Assembly (NCBI GenBank): GCA_016213845.1
Contig: JACQZN010000012.1
Coordinates: 1-64,000 of the forward strand
DNA length: 64,000 nt
Source of the DNA: Candidatus Wallbacteria bacterium
GTDB lineage: Bacteria > Muiribacteriota > UBA6191 > JACPRK01
Direction of reading: 5' to 3'
The position numbers and the translations under genes are program-made. A model generated the notes under the pieces. That model made no database searches. It saw only the letters and a program-made list of their open reading frames with translations, and was not told the DNA's origin. Shown piece by piece: positions 43,672 to 53,011 of this stretch; the first letter of the stretch is position 1, and the number at the start of each line of letters is the position of its first letter.

Positions 43672-45072
43672 CTACTTCCCCCGCCGCCGGACCAGGATCG
43701 CCTCCAGCTTCTGCCAGCGCTCCTTGGCCTCGCGAACCTTGGGGTGAAAGTCGTAGCCGTAGTGGCGAAACCAGGTGTCGAACTCCGTGTGGGCGCCCTG
43801 AACAGCCTTTTCGAGCTCGGCAATCGGCATCGTCTCGTAGGTGGCACCTCCGGACTCGGGCACGGTGAACACGGCCTGTCCGGCTGCGGCCAGCCGCGTC
43901 ACGGCGGCGCGCACGGCCGCCAGCGCAGCTTGGGGCTGCTCGCTCACGCCGCCCGGCTCCCGCAGGGCGGAGACAATCCCCTGAGAGACGCGATCGACCC
44001 CGTGCCTGGCGGCCAGCTCGGCCAGTCCCTTCGAAAGCGCAGAAAGCGCATCGGCCTTCCCAACTTCCATCGCCCCGGCGCGGATGGCGGCGCCCTCCTG
44101 CATCAGGCTATTGGCTCGCAGCACCAGCTCCCATCGGACCGCATCCTCGGGGCTGGACTGCAGGTGCTCGGCCAGGTAGGCATCGAAGGTGCCGTGGTGC
44201 TCCGTGCGCTGCGCGCGGTGGTCGCTGAGCCTGAGCACCGCCAACGTCCGCTCGAAGGCCTTCGACTGGCCTTTCGGACCCCAGAAGTCGTAGAGCGCGA
44301 AGGCGACGTGCCCCTCGATGGTGGCCAGCCGATGCGGCTCCCTCGGATTTCGGATGCCGTAGTAGACGGGTCGCCGGTAGCGGAACTCCTCGATGCGCTC
44401 GTCGGAGCCAAGGAACGCCGCCAGGGCCTCGGCAAAACCCTCCGTCCAGGCCGAACCAAGCGTCGTCTCCTTGTCGAACCAGTGTTCGGGGCTGTCGGAG
44501 TTGGCCAGCTCGCGAGTGCTGTAGTCGACGGGCGGCAGCCAGCTCGAGTAGAGCCGGAACTGCAGGAAGTGCCCCAGCTCGTGGAGGACTGTGTTGCGGA
44601 AGGCCTCGCGGCGCCGCTTCTGTCCGCGGGCGCTGTCATCGCGCTGGCCTGGAGGGGCCCCCATGACGCCCTGCCCCAGAACGACGAAGGAGTGGTTGAA
44701 GTAAGCGCCCTTTTCGGTCCCCGAGAGCACGATCACCGGCGGTATGGGGTTCTTCGGCCAGACATTCGTCACGCGGCGCGCCAGATCGAGCACCAGCGGA
44801 TCGTTGCGAATCCAGTCGAGCCGCTCCCGGAAGTTGCCGGCCATGCCGCCCGTCTCATCGGGGCCGAGCACCTTGTGCTCGAAGGGCGACTGGCCGGTCT
44901 GCAACGCGACCTTGAGCACGATTGGCGCCTCCGCGGCCTTCGGGGCGGCCGGCGCCGCGCGCGGCGTGAAGACGAGGTCGTCGGCATTGGGTGCCTGCTG
45001 GGCCGTCGTGGCGAGCGCGAAGTGCGCCGCAGCCAGTGCAGCCAGGACCAGGGGACGCGTGGAGGTGCGCAT
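43672..45072 (-). CDS. Secreted zinc metalloprotease (HExxH)
   Basis: 466 residues with signal peptide (MRTSTRPLVLAALAAAHFALATTA). Zinc site TVLHELGHFLQF near residue 165 and a candidate third ligand glutamate in AWTEGFAEALAAF about 50 residues on, a gluzincin arrangement. The C-terminal 150 residues are helical without known motif. No pro-domain cleavage site evident. GGGAGA precedes the ATG at 45072; an upstream ATG at 45105 is possible. Divergent from the VWA protein gene, which may share its regulation. Confidence 0.8.
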   Translation of the reverse strand: MRTSTRPLVLAALAAAHFALATTAQQAPNADDLVFTPRAAPAAPKAAEAPIVLKVALQTGQSPFEHKVLGPDETGGMAGNFRERLDWIRNDPLVLDLARRVTNVWPKNPIPPVIVLSGTEKGAYFNHSFVVLGQGVMGAPPGQRDDSARGQKRRREAFRNTVLHELGHFLQFRLYSSWLPPVDYSTRELANSDSPEHWFDKETTLGSAWTEGFAEALAAFLGSDERIEEFRYRRPVYYGIRNPREPHRLATIEGHVAFALYDFWGPKGQSKAFERTLAVLRLSDHRAQRTEHHGTFDAYLAEHLQSSPEDAVRWELVLRANSLMQEGAAIRAGAMEVGKADALSALSKGLAELAARHGVDRVSQGIVSALREPGGVSEQPQAALAAVRAAVTRLAAAGQAVFTVPESGGATYETMPIAELEKAVQGAHTEFDTWFRHYGYDFHPKVREAKERWQKLEAILVRRRGK

Positions 45073-45165
45073 GAGTTCTCCCGGGGAAACGAGGAGCACC
45101 CGCATGACGGCGGGCCTCCGGTCATGAACTACGCGCCGGCGCCGCCGGGGGTTGCGAAGCGGGGA

Positions 45166-45195
45166 GAGGAAAGCTCCCCCGGTGGAGCTTTCCTC
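45166..45195. other. Perfect 12-bp hairpin in the divergent intergenic region
   Basis: GAGGAAAGCTCC, loop CCCGGT, GGAGCTTTCCTC. There is no T-tract, so it is not a typical terminator. It sits in the 254-nt region between the divergent metalloprotease and VWA genes and could be an operator or an RNA element in a leader. I see no other structure in that gap. Confidence 0.6.
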
Positions 45196-45326
45196 CATGG
45201 CGGGGTCGCGGGCCAGAAGTCGTGAGAAGCCTTTTCCGGAGCGCCCTCAGAGCCCACGCCCGATCTGGCACCGGCGATGCTTACACCTGGCGCCGGGGGA
45301 CGTGCGGATAGACCGAGGAGATCCGG

Positions 45327-47954
45327 ATGCGAGCATCAGCCAGAGGAACGACACTGCTGGCGCTCGCCGCCGCCATCGGCCTTGCCGCGGCATCGTCCCC
45401 GCCGGCCAGCGCGCAAGGCGCGGCGCCTGCGCCAACCGTGCGCGTGGTCGTCGAGAAGGTCGACCCCAGCGGTTTCCCCGACGTCGACGTCTGGTTCCGG
45501 GTCGTCGACACGGTTCCGAGCAGCAAGTACCACGAGATCCAGACCCCCGACGTCAAGGTCGAGGAGTCACCCGGCGGCCGGCAGGCCTTCGCATCGGTGA
45601 AGCCCGGCGCCGACAACTTCAAGGCGCCCAAGATTCGCCCGCTGGCGATGACGCTGGCCGTCGATCGCTCCAGCTCCGTCGAGCCGATCCTCCAGAAGCT
45701 GCGCACGGCGGCCGTCCGGTTCCTGCAGACGATGTCCGACAACGGCCCGCTTCCCGACGACGCGGTGTCGATGGTCCTTTTCTGCGGCTCCAATGACCTG
45801 GAGCGCGTCGGGCGGCTACCGCTCACCACGGACAGGGATGGCGCGGCCGCCTACGCCGACGCCAACTTGGCGCGCGTCGCGGGCGGCACCCCGCTGCACA
45901 AGGCCTGGAACCTGGCCGTGCGCGACGTCGCCGACAGCAACTACCCGGCCCGGGGCGTGTTGATGCTGTCGGACGGCAAGAACTTCCCGCGCAACATGGG
46001 GCCCGACGTCGAGAGCATCTTGCAGGCGGCGGTCTCCAACGCCGTGCCGATGTTCAACTTCGCCTTCGTGGAGTTCGAGCCCGACGGCCAGGTCGCGCGC
46101 GGAAGCGTCTATCGCCCCGACATGATACGGATGAGCGATGTGACCGGTGGCGCCTACTTCGAGCCGATCCCGCCCTTCGCCTCGGTGGCCGACTTGCCCA
46201 CCACGACCGGCGACCCGAACGACCCCGCGGCGCTGGACGACAAGCAGGCGCTGGACTACGCCCGCACGACGCTCGAGCTGATGCGCAACTCGCTGGCCAA
46301 CAAGGGGCCCGACGAGTTCGCCGCGCTTCAGCCGGCCATCAACCGGCTGCTCGACCCGGGCGTAAAGTCGCTCGACGAGCTCCGCGCCCTCGATCTCGCC
46401 AGCGACGCCCGCTTGAAGCCCGCCGCAGCCAAGCTCTCGGCCGACGACTTGACGCAGATCGACGCCGCCGTGGTCGGCGCCGTGAGCCGGCCCGTGACCG
46501 AGCAGGAGCTGGACAACTTCTACGTCGACCAGGTCGCCAACATGTTCACGAAGGTGCGCGCCGGTCTGAAGCGTCTCTACAAGGTCACCTACCGCTCCAC
46601 CGGGCAGTGCGACGGCCAGCCGCGCGACGTGCGCGTCACGGTGGCCTACCAGTCGCGCGTTGCCAACAAGCCGATTGCGCTTTCGGGCCAGGGGGTCGGC
46701 CGATTCATCACGCCGGTCATCGCCGAGGAGGACCTGGCCAGCGAGGCCGTGTCGACGCTCAATCCGGAGTCGCCCATCCACGAGCAGCTCTTCGGCGCGG
46801 CCCAGGCCCCTCGCGGCGGCGCCTGGCGCGGTGGAACCGAGATCGCTTACTCCGTCGACCTGATGGCGCCGGGCGCAAGCGGCGAGCCGGCCGTGCTGGC
46901 AAGCCTCTCGCCCGCCGGCGAGCTTGCCCTCTCCTCAGATCCGGAGAGCCCCGTCGCCACGATGGACGCCGCCGACCGCGAGCTCGTGGCGGCCTACCTG
47001 CGGCACCTGGAGTTCTCGGCCACGGCCGACGCCGCGGCAGGCAGCCTGTCGGTCAAGCTGACGGCCCGAGTTCCGACCTGCGTTCGCGACCCGAAACAGC
47101 CGTTGGCTCGTCCGACTCCGAACAAGCTGGCCCGTGGCTTCCGCCAGCTGCTGTGGTACCGCGTGCAGCCGCGCGCTTCGAGGACCTACGACTACTGGTT
47201 GACCGTGCCGACCGAAGAGGGTTTGCCGGGGCAGGAGCAGGCCGCGGCGGCCAGCGTGGCCGAGGAGATGCCGCTGCTGGTCGCCTTCGTGGCCGACACG
47301 ACGGCGCCGACGGTGGCGATCGTGGTCGCACCCCAGGACGACGTCGGGCGCTCTCGGCTCGAGATGCTGGAGACGCCGGTCGATTCGGCCGAGCGCCCGC
47401 GCCCCCAGGTCCCGCACCTCACGGGGCCGCTCTGGTCGCCCGGGCAGGACGCAGCCTACTCCGCGACGCCAGCTCCCGGGACGACCGTCTTCCCGCTGAC
47501 GCTCGGCGGCCAGACCGTGGACGGCATCCACGTGTCCGAGGACGTGCGGCTGAAGATCACCGTGGTGGCCAAGGACAACTTCGACGCCGCAAAGGACGCC
47601 CGGCAGCTGACGCTGGCAGCCGGTTCGCCTCCTGCCCACAACCTCTTCCCCGACGACGAGCTGAGCTCGCCCGAAGCCCGGGACGGCCTGGCCCCGTTCC
47701 TCGCCCGGCTCTCCGAGGGCGCCCCGGCCGGCCCCGGCGTGACAGCCCACCTGCTCGAGGACGGGAAGCAAGCCCCCATCGAGGAGACGACGATCTTTCG
47801 CGCCTCCAACGCCACGGACGGCCGCGAGCTGGCGCTGGAAGTGCGCGCCGAGGATGCCTCCGGCAACGTGACGCGGATGGTGGTGCCGATCCGCGTGCGC
47901 CCCGTCGAGATGCGCTTCCGCAAGATGGCCTTCGAATCGCGGCGCGCGGACTAG
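45327..47954 (+). CDS. Secreted von Willebrand factor A-domain protein
   Basis: 875 residues. Signal peptide (LLALAAAIGLAAASSPPASA). The VWA domain is at about 105-310 with MIDAS residues DRSSS (D-x-S-x-S, about 113-117), a Thr in GGTPLHKAW and Asp in LMLSDGKN. Downstream are about 550 residues of probable beta-rich domains, with a PKD/Ig-like end (VRAEDASGNVTRMVVPIRV). Similar VWA proteins of Acidobacteria-like phyla are secreted and of unknown role. GAGGAGATCCGG precedes the ATG. Directly upstream of pseudopilin locus B on the same strand, so possibly a tip adhesin of that fibre, as PilY1 is for type IV pili; inference. Confidence 0.85.
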   Translation: MRASARGTTLLALAAAIGLAAASSPPASAQGAAPAPTVRVVVEKVDPSGFPDVDVWFRVVDTVPSSKYHEIQTPDVKVEESPGGRQAFASVKPGADNFKAPKIRPLAMTLAVDRSSSVEPILQKLRTAAVRFLQTMSDNGPLPDDAVSMVLFCGSNDLERVGRLPLTTDRDGAAAYADANLARVAGGTPLHKAWNLAVRDVADSNYPARGVLMLSDGKNFPRNMGPDVESILQAAVSNAVPMFNFAFVEFEPDGQVARGSVYRPDMIRMSDVTGGAYFEPIPPFASVADLPTTTGDPNDPAALDDKQALDYARTTLELMRNSLANKGPDEFAALQPAINRLLDPGVKSLDELRALDLASDARLKPAAAKLSADDLTQIDAAVVGAVSRPVTEQELDNFYVDQVANMFTKVRAGLKRLYKVTYRSTGQCDGQPRDVRVTVAYQSRVANKPIALSGQGVGRFITPVIAEEDLASEAVSTLNPESPIHEQLFGAAQAPRGGAWRGGTEIAYSVDLMAPGASGEPAVLASLSPAGELALSSDPESPVATMDAADRELVAAYLRHLEFSATADAAAGSLSVKLTARVPTCVRDPKQPLARPTPNKLARGFRQLLWYRVQPRASRTYDYWLTVPTEEGLPGQEQAAAASVAEEMPLLVAFVADTTAPTVAIVVAPQDDVGRSRLEMLETPVDSAERPRPQVPHLTGPLWSPGQDAAYSATPAPGTTVFPLTLGGQTVDGIHVSEDVRLKITVVAKDNFDAAKDARQLTLAAGSPPAHNLFPDDELSSPEARDGLAPFLARLSEGAPAGPGVTAHLLEDGKQAPIEETTIFRASNATDGRELALEVRAEDASGNVTRMVVPIRVRPVEMRFRKMAFESRRAD

Positions 47955-47986
47955 AGCGGGAGCGGCGGGCCTGACCCCGCTTGGCG

Positions 47987-47992
47987 TAGAGT
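47987..47992 (+). promoter_or_regulatory. -10 element TAGAGT, leaderless start of pseudopilin gene
   Basis: TAGAGT, then 7 nt, then GTG at 48000. No separate ribosome site other than the G-run within the spacer. Same spacing as at 57854. Confidence 0.4.
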
Positions 47993-47999
47993 GGGGGGC

Positions 48000-48536
48000 G
48001 TGAGGCAAGCTCGAGCTCCTGCCATGAACGGGCCGCCCGCTCGCTCCGCCGGCTTCTCCCTGGTGGAGGCGATGCTGGCGCTGGTGATGACGGCGGTGGC
48101 GGTGGGGCTGCTCATTCGCAGCTACCGGGCGGGGGTCGCTTCCGAGGTGCGGGCCAGGGCCTCGGACGACGTGAAGCACGAGGCGACGAGACTCTTCGAG
48201 GCCTTCAGGCGCGACCTGCGATCGGCCGCGGGGGTGATGCAGGAGAGCTCCACGGTGACCGTGCATCTCAACCGACTCGGAGCGGACGGCCGACCGACAC
48301 CGGCCGCGGCCGTCTACTCGGAGGTGCCCGGCGGCTGGGAGCGGACGGGCGCCGAGGGCGAGCGCGTCCGATTCATGGTGGGCGGCGCGGACGGACGGCT
48401 CAGGGCGCGCTTGGAGCTGGAGGGTCCTGCCGGCGGTTCGGCTACGGCGGTCCTTTGGGTGCGCGGGCCAACAGGGCCACCCGTGCTCACGCTGCGAGAG
48501 CGGGTGTCGCTCGGCGAGGCCGGAGGCCGGCCATGA
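48000..48536 (+). CDS. Pseudopilin, locus B
   Basis: 178 residues. Leader ends ARSAG, then FSLVEAMLALVMTAVAVGLLI with Glu at mature position 5. GspJ/PilW-like length. GTG at 48000 is chosen because TAGAGT lies 7 nt upstream; ATG at 48024 (leader MNGPPARSAG) is an alternative with no ribosome site. ATGA overlap with the next pseudopilin. Confidence 0.82.
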   Translation: MRQARAPAMNGPPARSAGFSLVEAMLALVMTAVAVGLLIRSYRAGVASEVRARASDDVKHEATRLFEAFRRDLRSAAGVMQESSTVTVHLNRLGADGRPTPAAAVYSEVPGGWERTGAEGERVRFMVGGADGRLRARLELEGPAGGSATAVLWVRGPTGPPVLTLRERVSLGEAGGRP

Positions 48537-48946
48537 CGCGCCGCGGCATAACACTCCTGGAGGTGCTGTTGGCGCTGATACTGGTGGCGCTGCTGGCCGT
48601 GCCGGTCTTCGAGATGTTCTCGACCAGCCGCAAGATGACGGCCGGCGGGCAGGAGCGGCTGCTGGCCTCGAGCCTGGCCTCCAGTTACGTCGCGGCGCTG
48701 ACGGGGGTGGCGGCCGAGGCGCTTTCGGAGGCCGGCCCGGCGAAGGACTCCGAGTTGCAAGGGCCACTGACCCTCCGGGCTCTGGGAGTGGCCCCGTGTC
48801 CGGCCGGTTTCAGCCGCACGGCCAGCTTGCTGAACCTGGCCGCGGACCCAGCGGTCGCACCCATGTGGCAAGTGACGGTCACCGTCGAGTGGACCGGCGC
48901 GGTCTCGGGCGCCCCGCTCAGCTTCACACTTCAGCGGCTCTTTTGA
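48533..48946 (+). CDS. Pseudopilin, locus B
   Basis: 137 residues. Very short leader MTRRG, then ITLLEVLLALILVALLAVPVFEMF with Glu at mature position 5. GspI/PilV-like. Four-nt overlap with the preceding pseudopilin. Its stop is 10 nt from the stop of the convergent gene at 48957. Confidence 0.85.
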   Translation: MTRRGITLLEVLLALILVALLAVPVFEMFSTSRKMTAGGQERLLASSLASSYVAALTGVAAEALSEAGPAKDSELQGPLTLRALGVAPCPAGFSRTASLLNLAADPAVAPMWQVTVTVEWTGAVSGAPLSFTLQRLF

Positions 48947-48956
48947 GTCCAGGACC

Positions 48957-49718
48957 TCACCGCGCCAGCAGGTCGCCACGGAGCTTCAGGTAGTTCCGCG
49001 ACTCCGGCCGGCCGCTCACCTCGACCACGACGCGCTGGCCGGCGGTCACGGCCAGCTCGTAGGCGAGCCCCTCCACCGGCGTCCAGTCGCCTGGGGTCAC
49101 CTGGCGCATCGAGGCGGGGTCCGCCCGACCCTGGAACCGGGCGGGCGAGCTCGAGCGGTCGTCGGCCCGTTCCCACTCCAGCAGCGAGCCGCCCGCCCAG
49201 GTGACCTCTGTGCCGTCGGCCTCCAGCAGGCGCACGGTCAGGGCGGCCCCATCATAGGTCCTCAGGCAGGGTGAGAGGACCAGCCGACCGTCGCGCGCGA
49301 CCGTGAAGGTACCGCCCTGGGCCCCCGTCAGCGTGATCGTGGGGTCCGTGTCGGCGCCCGGGTCGGGACCGTCCAGCACGTCGTCCAGGCCAGCCGGGGG
49401 TCCGCCTGCCACGGCCGGCCCCGCCGCCGGCCTCGCCAGGTGTGGGAACCGCTCGCCCGCGCGCGCCGGTCCCGCCACCGGCTCTCCCGCGGTCGCTCCC
49501 AGCGCAGGCAGCGGAAACGGAGCCCCCGTCGCCACGGCCTGCGTTCCGAGGTTCGGCGCCTCGATGGTCGCCACGATTGTCTCTCCCGCAACCCCCATCT
49601 CGACCGCGACAGTCGCTGCAAGAAGAGGCGAAGTGCTCATCAGAACCGCGACGGCCGCGCAAACGAATCTGCGGAGCGCCTTCGAGTGACGCCTTCGATT
49701 GGAGTTCATTCCATTCAT
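48957..49718 (-). CDS. Secreted protein with domain shared with the golvesin-like protein
   Basis: 253 residues. Signal peptide (LRRFVCAAVAVLMSTSPLLA). A Pro/Ala/Gly linker leads to GLDDVL and a C-terminal domain of about 130 residues (TFTVARDGRLVLSP, then LTVRLLEADGTEVTW, WERADDRSSSPARF, RVVVEVSGRPESRNYLKLRG). The same order of motifs ends the protein at 52087-53004. ATG at 49718 overlaps the stop of the pseudopilin gene at 49715 by 4 nt, so it belongs to the pilus unit. I do not recognise the domain; beta-sandwich likely. Confidence 0.78.
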   Translation of the reverse strand: MNGMNSNRRRHSKALRRFVCAAVAVLMSTSPLLAATVAVEMGVAGETIVATIEAPNLGTQAVATGAPFPLPALGATAGEPVAGPARAGERFPHLARPAAGPAVAGGPPAGLDDVLDGPDPGADTDPTITLTGAQGGTFTVARDGRLVLSPCLRTYDGAALTVRLLEADGTEVTWAGGSLLEWERADDRSSSPARFQGRADPASMRQVTPGDWTPVEGLAYELAVTAGQRVVVEVSGRPESRNYLKLRGDLLAR

Positions 49719-50125
49719 GGCATCCCCGATCCAATCTTGAACACGAACGGCTTGCCGTCCAGGTATGGCCCGAACTCGAACGTTTCCACGGCCAGAGCCT
49801 CCTGGCGTTCGACCCGGGTGCCGGGCGATGGGCAGCGCCAGGCGACCTCGCGCTCCAGGGGGCGGTCGCCCCCGGGAACGTCGCCCAGCACCAGCAGCGT
49901 CCAGCGCCCGGGCCCGTCCTGGCGCAGGGAGACGCTGGAGCGCAGATCGCGGCGGACGCGGTCGTCCAGCCGCGCCAGCAGACGCGCGTACTCCTGGCGC
50001 CGCTCACTGGAGGCATCGGTCTTTCGGCCGGTGAACCAGACGCCGGCCCAGGCGGCCGCGACGGCCAGGACCAGCGATCCGGCGACCAGCGCCTCCACCA
50101 GGGTCGTGCCGCGCTCACGGGACAT
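49715..50125 (-). CDS. Pseudopilin, locus B (minus unit)
   Basis: 136 residues. Leader MSRERG, then TTLVEALVAGSLVLAVAAAWAGVWF with Glu at mature position 5. GGAGGT precedes the ATG. Its 5' end overlaps the end of the PilX-like gene by 11 nt and its 3' end overlaps the next gene by 4 nt. Confidence 0.83.
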   Translation of the reverse strand: MSRERGTTLVEALVAGSLVLAVAAAWAGVWFTGRKTDASSERRQEYARLLARLDDRVRRDLRSSVSLRQDGPGRWTLLVLGDVPGGDRPLEREVAWRCPSPGTRVERQEALAVETFEFGPYLDGKPFVFKIGSGMP

Positions 50126-52079
50126 AGGACCTCCAGCGGCCAGGCGCCACAACCCGATAGGCGGCCTCCCGCGCGGCCACGCTGGTCGGATCGAAACGTG
50201 GGTTCCAGGCGATGCGGCGCCGCACGTCGCGCGCCGTCCGCGTGACTTCGAGTGTCCCTGCCGCGACGTGCCCACGCACGTCGAAGGACTCGGGGAGCGT
50301 CACCTGCCCCGCGAGGGCCACCAGCCCGGCCGATATCGTCGCGGCCGTCTCGACCCGCACGCTGCCCCTCAGAGAAACGAGAGTCAAAGGCTCGTTCGTC
50401 TCCACGGAGAGCTCGGCCGCGAGCCTGATGTCACCGTCGACCAGGAGCAGCCCCCCGCCCCCGCGCGGTACCTCGAGCGGACGCGTCAGCGCGAGGTTGC
50501 CGGCGACCCGCGCCACGCCCGGCAGCGCGAACCGGGCGGAGGCCGGCCGGACGCACTCGCGCAGAAGCTCCGCGGCGCTCTCGTAGCTCCTCGCCGCCTT
50601 GCGGTCGAGGAATTCGAGGTCCTGGAACGCCTGCAGGTCCAGGTCGCGCGCCAGCTCCTTGCCGGAATCGTCCTCGAGGGTCCACGCCGCGCCGGCGACG
50701 GTGCCGAGAAGGTCGGCAGGGCGACCATCCACCGCGAGCCGATCGGAAGACAGGACCGGGATCGCCGGAGCCATGACGGGGCCGGCGGCCGCCGCCCCCA
50801 GTCCCATGAGCAACGCGTTGCCGGCGTTGTACGGCTCGACGACGAGGTCGCTCATCCGGATGGCGTACCGGGCGTGCTGGCCGCCGAACTGCTCCCGGAT
50901 CGCGGCCACGGTCGAGGCCCGCGCTCCACCGGGCCACCGGTCCTGAGCAAACGTCGCCTCGTCCAGCCAGGGCAACGGAGCTCTCGTGGCGGTCGCGCGG
51001 TTCACGAGCCCCTGCACCAGCGCCCACCGCCGCGCCACGCGGCCGCAGATGACGGATGGCGAGGGAAGCTCCCGGCTGCCATGAAGGTTGAGGGTGGCCG
51101 AGCGCCCGTAGAGAGCCGCCGGCCGCCCCGCCAGCGCCTCCTTCGTTTCGGGCCCGCCCAGCTCGCCGGCCATCGGCTCGGCCCGCGCGTAGTAGGCCAG
51201 GTCCCCGCGCGCCGCCAGCGGCGAACCCGGCTCCAGCTCGTACTCGTGCTCGCCTGCCGCCAGACCCGCAGCCGCGTGGCCGGCAAGTCCCCCGCCCGCA
51301 GCCAGCCCCAGCTCCCAGGGCTCGCCGCCGCCCAGATAGACCCAACCGCGGCCGTCGAGCGCGCGCGCCACGTCCGCCGGGCCGGAGGTAGGGGCCATGG
51401 TATCGCCCGACAGGACCTGGGCAGGCAGACACTCCACGCCCTGCAGCCGGACCGAATCGCGACACCCCTCCTGGTCCTCGCGTCGCTGTCCCCGCAGAAA
51501 GAGGCTGAACTTTCCGAGGACCGGCGGCAGCACGTTCACCACGCGCGCCTCCTTGAAGGCTACGACCCGCGTGCGAGACCTCCCGACGACGGCCACAGCG
51601 CTCAGACTCAAAAGGTGGGATAGCTCCCGCGAGTCCGGCACCAGCCCGGCGGGCCCGCCCTCGAAGAGGGGACGCGGCGCCGCGGAGGCGAGCGAGAGCT
51701 CTAGCGATTCCACGTCCGGCAACGCGCGCAGGTGCGCCATCAGCGCGGGCTCGAGCGGACAGTCCAGACCCGCCTTCAGCCCGCCCAAGTCGTCGACCAC
51801 GAGCTCCGCCAGATCGCGCAACCCGGGGGGCGCCCGCTCGCGCTTGGGGCGAGTGGCCGGATCGGGGTCGTTGAGGAACTCGAGGAGCTCGCCCACCTGC
51901 CGCTGCCCGAGCGCCACGGCGCTGGCCGCTACCTGGTAGGCGCGCTCGTGGTCCGCCAGCCGCACGACCGTGTCGAACTGCTGGCGCGACACCAGCAGCC
52001 GCGACGAGGCCAGCAACAAGAGGATCGCCAGCACCACGATGGCCGCCGGCAGCAGCACCCCTCGCCTGGACGGCCGCAT
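50115..52079 (-). CDS. PilX-like pilus assembly protein (locus B)
   Basis: 654 residues. Basic start MRPSRRG followed directly by one membrane helix (LLPAAIVVLAILLLLASSRLLV), no Glu at position 5. Coiled region RAYQVAASAVALGQRQVGELLEFL, then SLFLRGQR and a C-terminal run of short beta repeats (SVRVETAATISAGLVALAGQVTL, FDVRGHVAAGTLEV), like the bactofilin-type or right-handed helix ending of the 11277 protein. The two are probably paralogues heading separate pseudopilin sets. 7 nt after the golvesin-like gene. Confidence 0.72.
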   Translation of the reverse strand: MRPSRRGVLLPAAIVVLAILLLLASSRLLVSRQQFDTVVRLADHERAYQVAASAVALGQRQVGELLEFLNDPDPATRPKRERAPPGLRDLAELVVDDLGGLKAGLDCPLEPALMAHLRALPDVESLELSLASAAPRPLFEGGPAGLVPDSRELSHLLSLSAVAVVGRSRTRVVAFKEARVVNVLPPVLGKFSLFLRGQRREDQEGCRDSVRLQGVECLPAQVLSGDTMAPTSGPADVARALDGRGWVYLGGGEPWELGLAAGGGLAGHAAAGLAAGEHEYELEPGSPLAARGDLAYYARAEPMAGELGGPETKEALAGRPAALYGRSATLNLHGSRELPSPSVICGRVARRWALVQGLVNRATATRAPLPWLDEATFAQDRWPGGARASTVAAIREQFGGQHARYAIRMSDLVVEPYNAGNALLMGLGAAAAGPVMAPAIPVLSSDRLAVDGRPADLLGTVAGAAWTLEDDSGKELARDLDLQAFQDLEFLDRKAARSYESAAELLRECVRPASARFALPGVARVAGNLALTRPLEVPRGGGGLLLVDGDIRLAAELSVETNEPLTLVSLRGSVRVETAATISAGLVALAGQVTLPESFDVRGHVAAGTLEVTRTARDVRRRIAWNPRFDPTSVAAREAAYRVVAPGRWRSYVP

Positions 52080-52086
52080 GACAGGC

Positions 52087-53004
52087 TCAGGGCGCGCGCA
52101 CCTCGAGGTACGGCCTGCCCCGGCCGAACTGGCCTTCCAGCTCGAGGATCAACTTATCGCCCGCCCGCCCCTCGACGCGGCGCGTCACACTCGCCGCCGT
52201 CGGATCGCCCGGCGACGACTCCACGATCGACTCCGCCACCGGCTGTCCCCCCTCCGCGAGCGGGCTGGGGTCCCGGTCATTCTCGCGCTTCCACCTGAAG
52301 AGCTCCGTCTCGCCCCCATCGGCCCCCACCCGCCGAACAGAGAGCCGCGCCGGACCGTAGGTCGCCAGCAGCATCCGCACCGTCGCCGTGCCGTCCGCCC
52401 CGAACTCGTAGGTCGCCTTCCCCGTCCGTGCCTCGTCCAGCCGGACCGCCGCGCCGCCCCCGCCGCCCCCCGGGGCGAGCACATCGTCCAGCCCGCCCGG
52501 TCCGGCTCCACCGTCCGGCGTGAACCGCGCGGCGTCAGCACTGGCGGACGCCCCCCCGTCGCTCACGAGCGCCACCCGCGCAGCCCCCGCCGCGAACTCG
52601 AAGACGCCCAGCGTCTCGAACCGGCACCCGTCCCCGGGCCGCTGATCGACCACCTTGCGGGCCTTCCCGCCCGAGTGCTCCACCTCGTAGGTCACCTTCC
52701 CCGAGCGGTTCTTGCCCGCTCGAAACGAGACCTCCACCTTGTAGCGCCCTGCCGCCGGCAGCCGCGCCGTCCATGTGGCCGTCTCGCGACCGGTCTTCAC
52801 CGCAGGCGGGTACTTGCTCGTGTAGTGATAGCCGTTGCCCACGGTTCCCGCGCCCGAAAACCCGTTCGTGCGGTTGTCAGCCCACTTGCCCGTGAGCTCA
52901 CATCCGGGCCCGAAGTCGTCGACCGTGATCGATTGAGCGGCGGCAGCCCCCGCGACGGCGGCGGCGGCGGCCACGATTAGAGTCGTGAGGCGAAGCGACA
53001 GCAT
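52087..53004 (-). CDS. Secreted golvesin/Xly-like domain protein
   Basis: 305 residues. Signal peptide (LTTLIVAAAAAVAGAAAAQ). Residues about 25-165 match the golvesin/xanthan-lyase C-terminal type domain: VDDFGPGCELTGKWADN, GYHYTSKY, TATWTARLPAAGRYKVEVSF, GVFEFAAGAARVALVSDG..SADAARF. These are thought to bind polysaccharide. GLDDVL and a C-terminal domain shared with the 48957 protein follow (TYEFGADGTATVRML, RWKRENDRDPSPL, LILELEGQFGRGRPYLEVR). First gene of the minus pilus unit, with TGATACACT 7 nt before the ATG. Confidence 0.8.
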   Translation of the reverse strand: MLSLRLTTLIVAAAAAVAGAAAAQSITVDDFGPGCELTGKWADNRTNGFSGAGTVGNGYHYTSKYPPAVKTGRETATWTARLPAAGRYKVEVSFRAGKNRSGKVTYEVEHSGGKARKVVDQRPGDGCRFETLGVFEFAAGAARVALVSDGGASASADAARFTPDGGAGPGGLDDVLAPGGGGGGAAVRLDEARTGKATYEFGADGTATVRMLLATYGPARLSVRRVGADGGETELFRWKRENDRDPSPLAEGGQPVAESIVESSPGDPTAASVTRRVEGRAGDKLILELEGQFGRGRPYLEVRAP

Positions 53005-53011
53005 GATGAGG

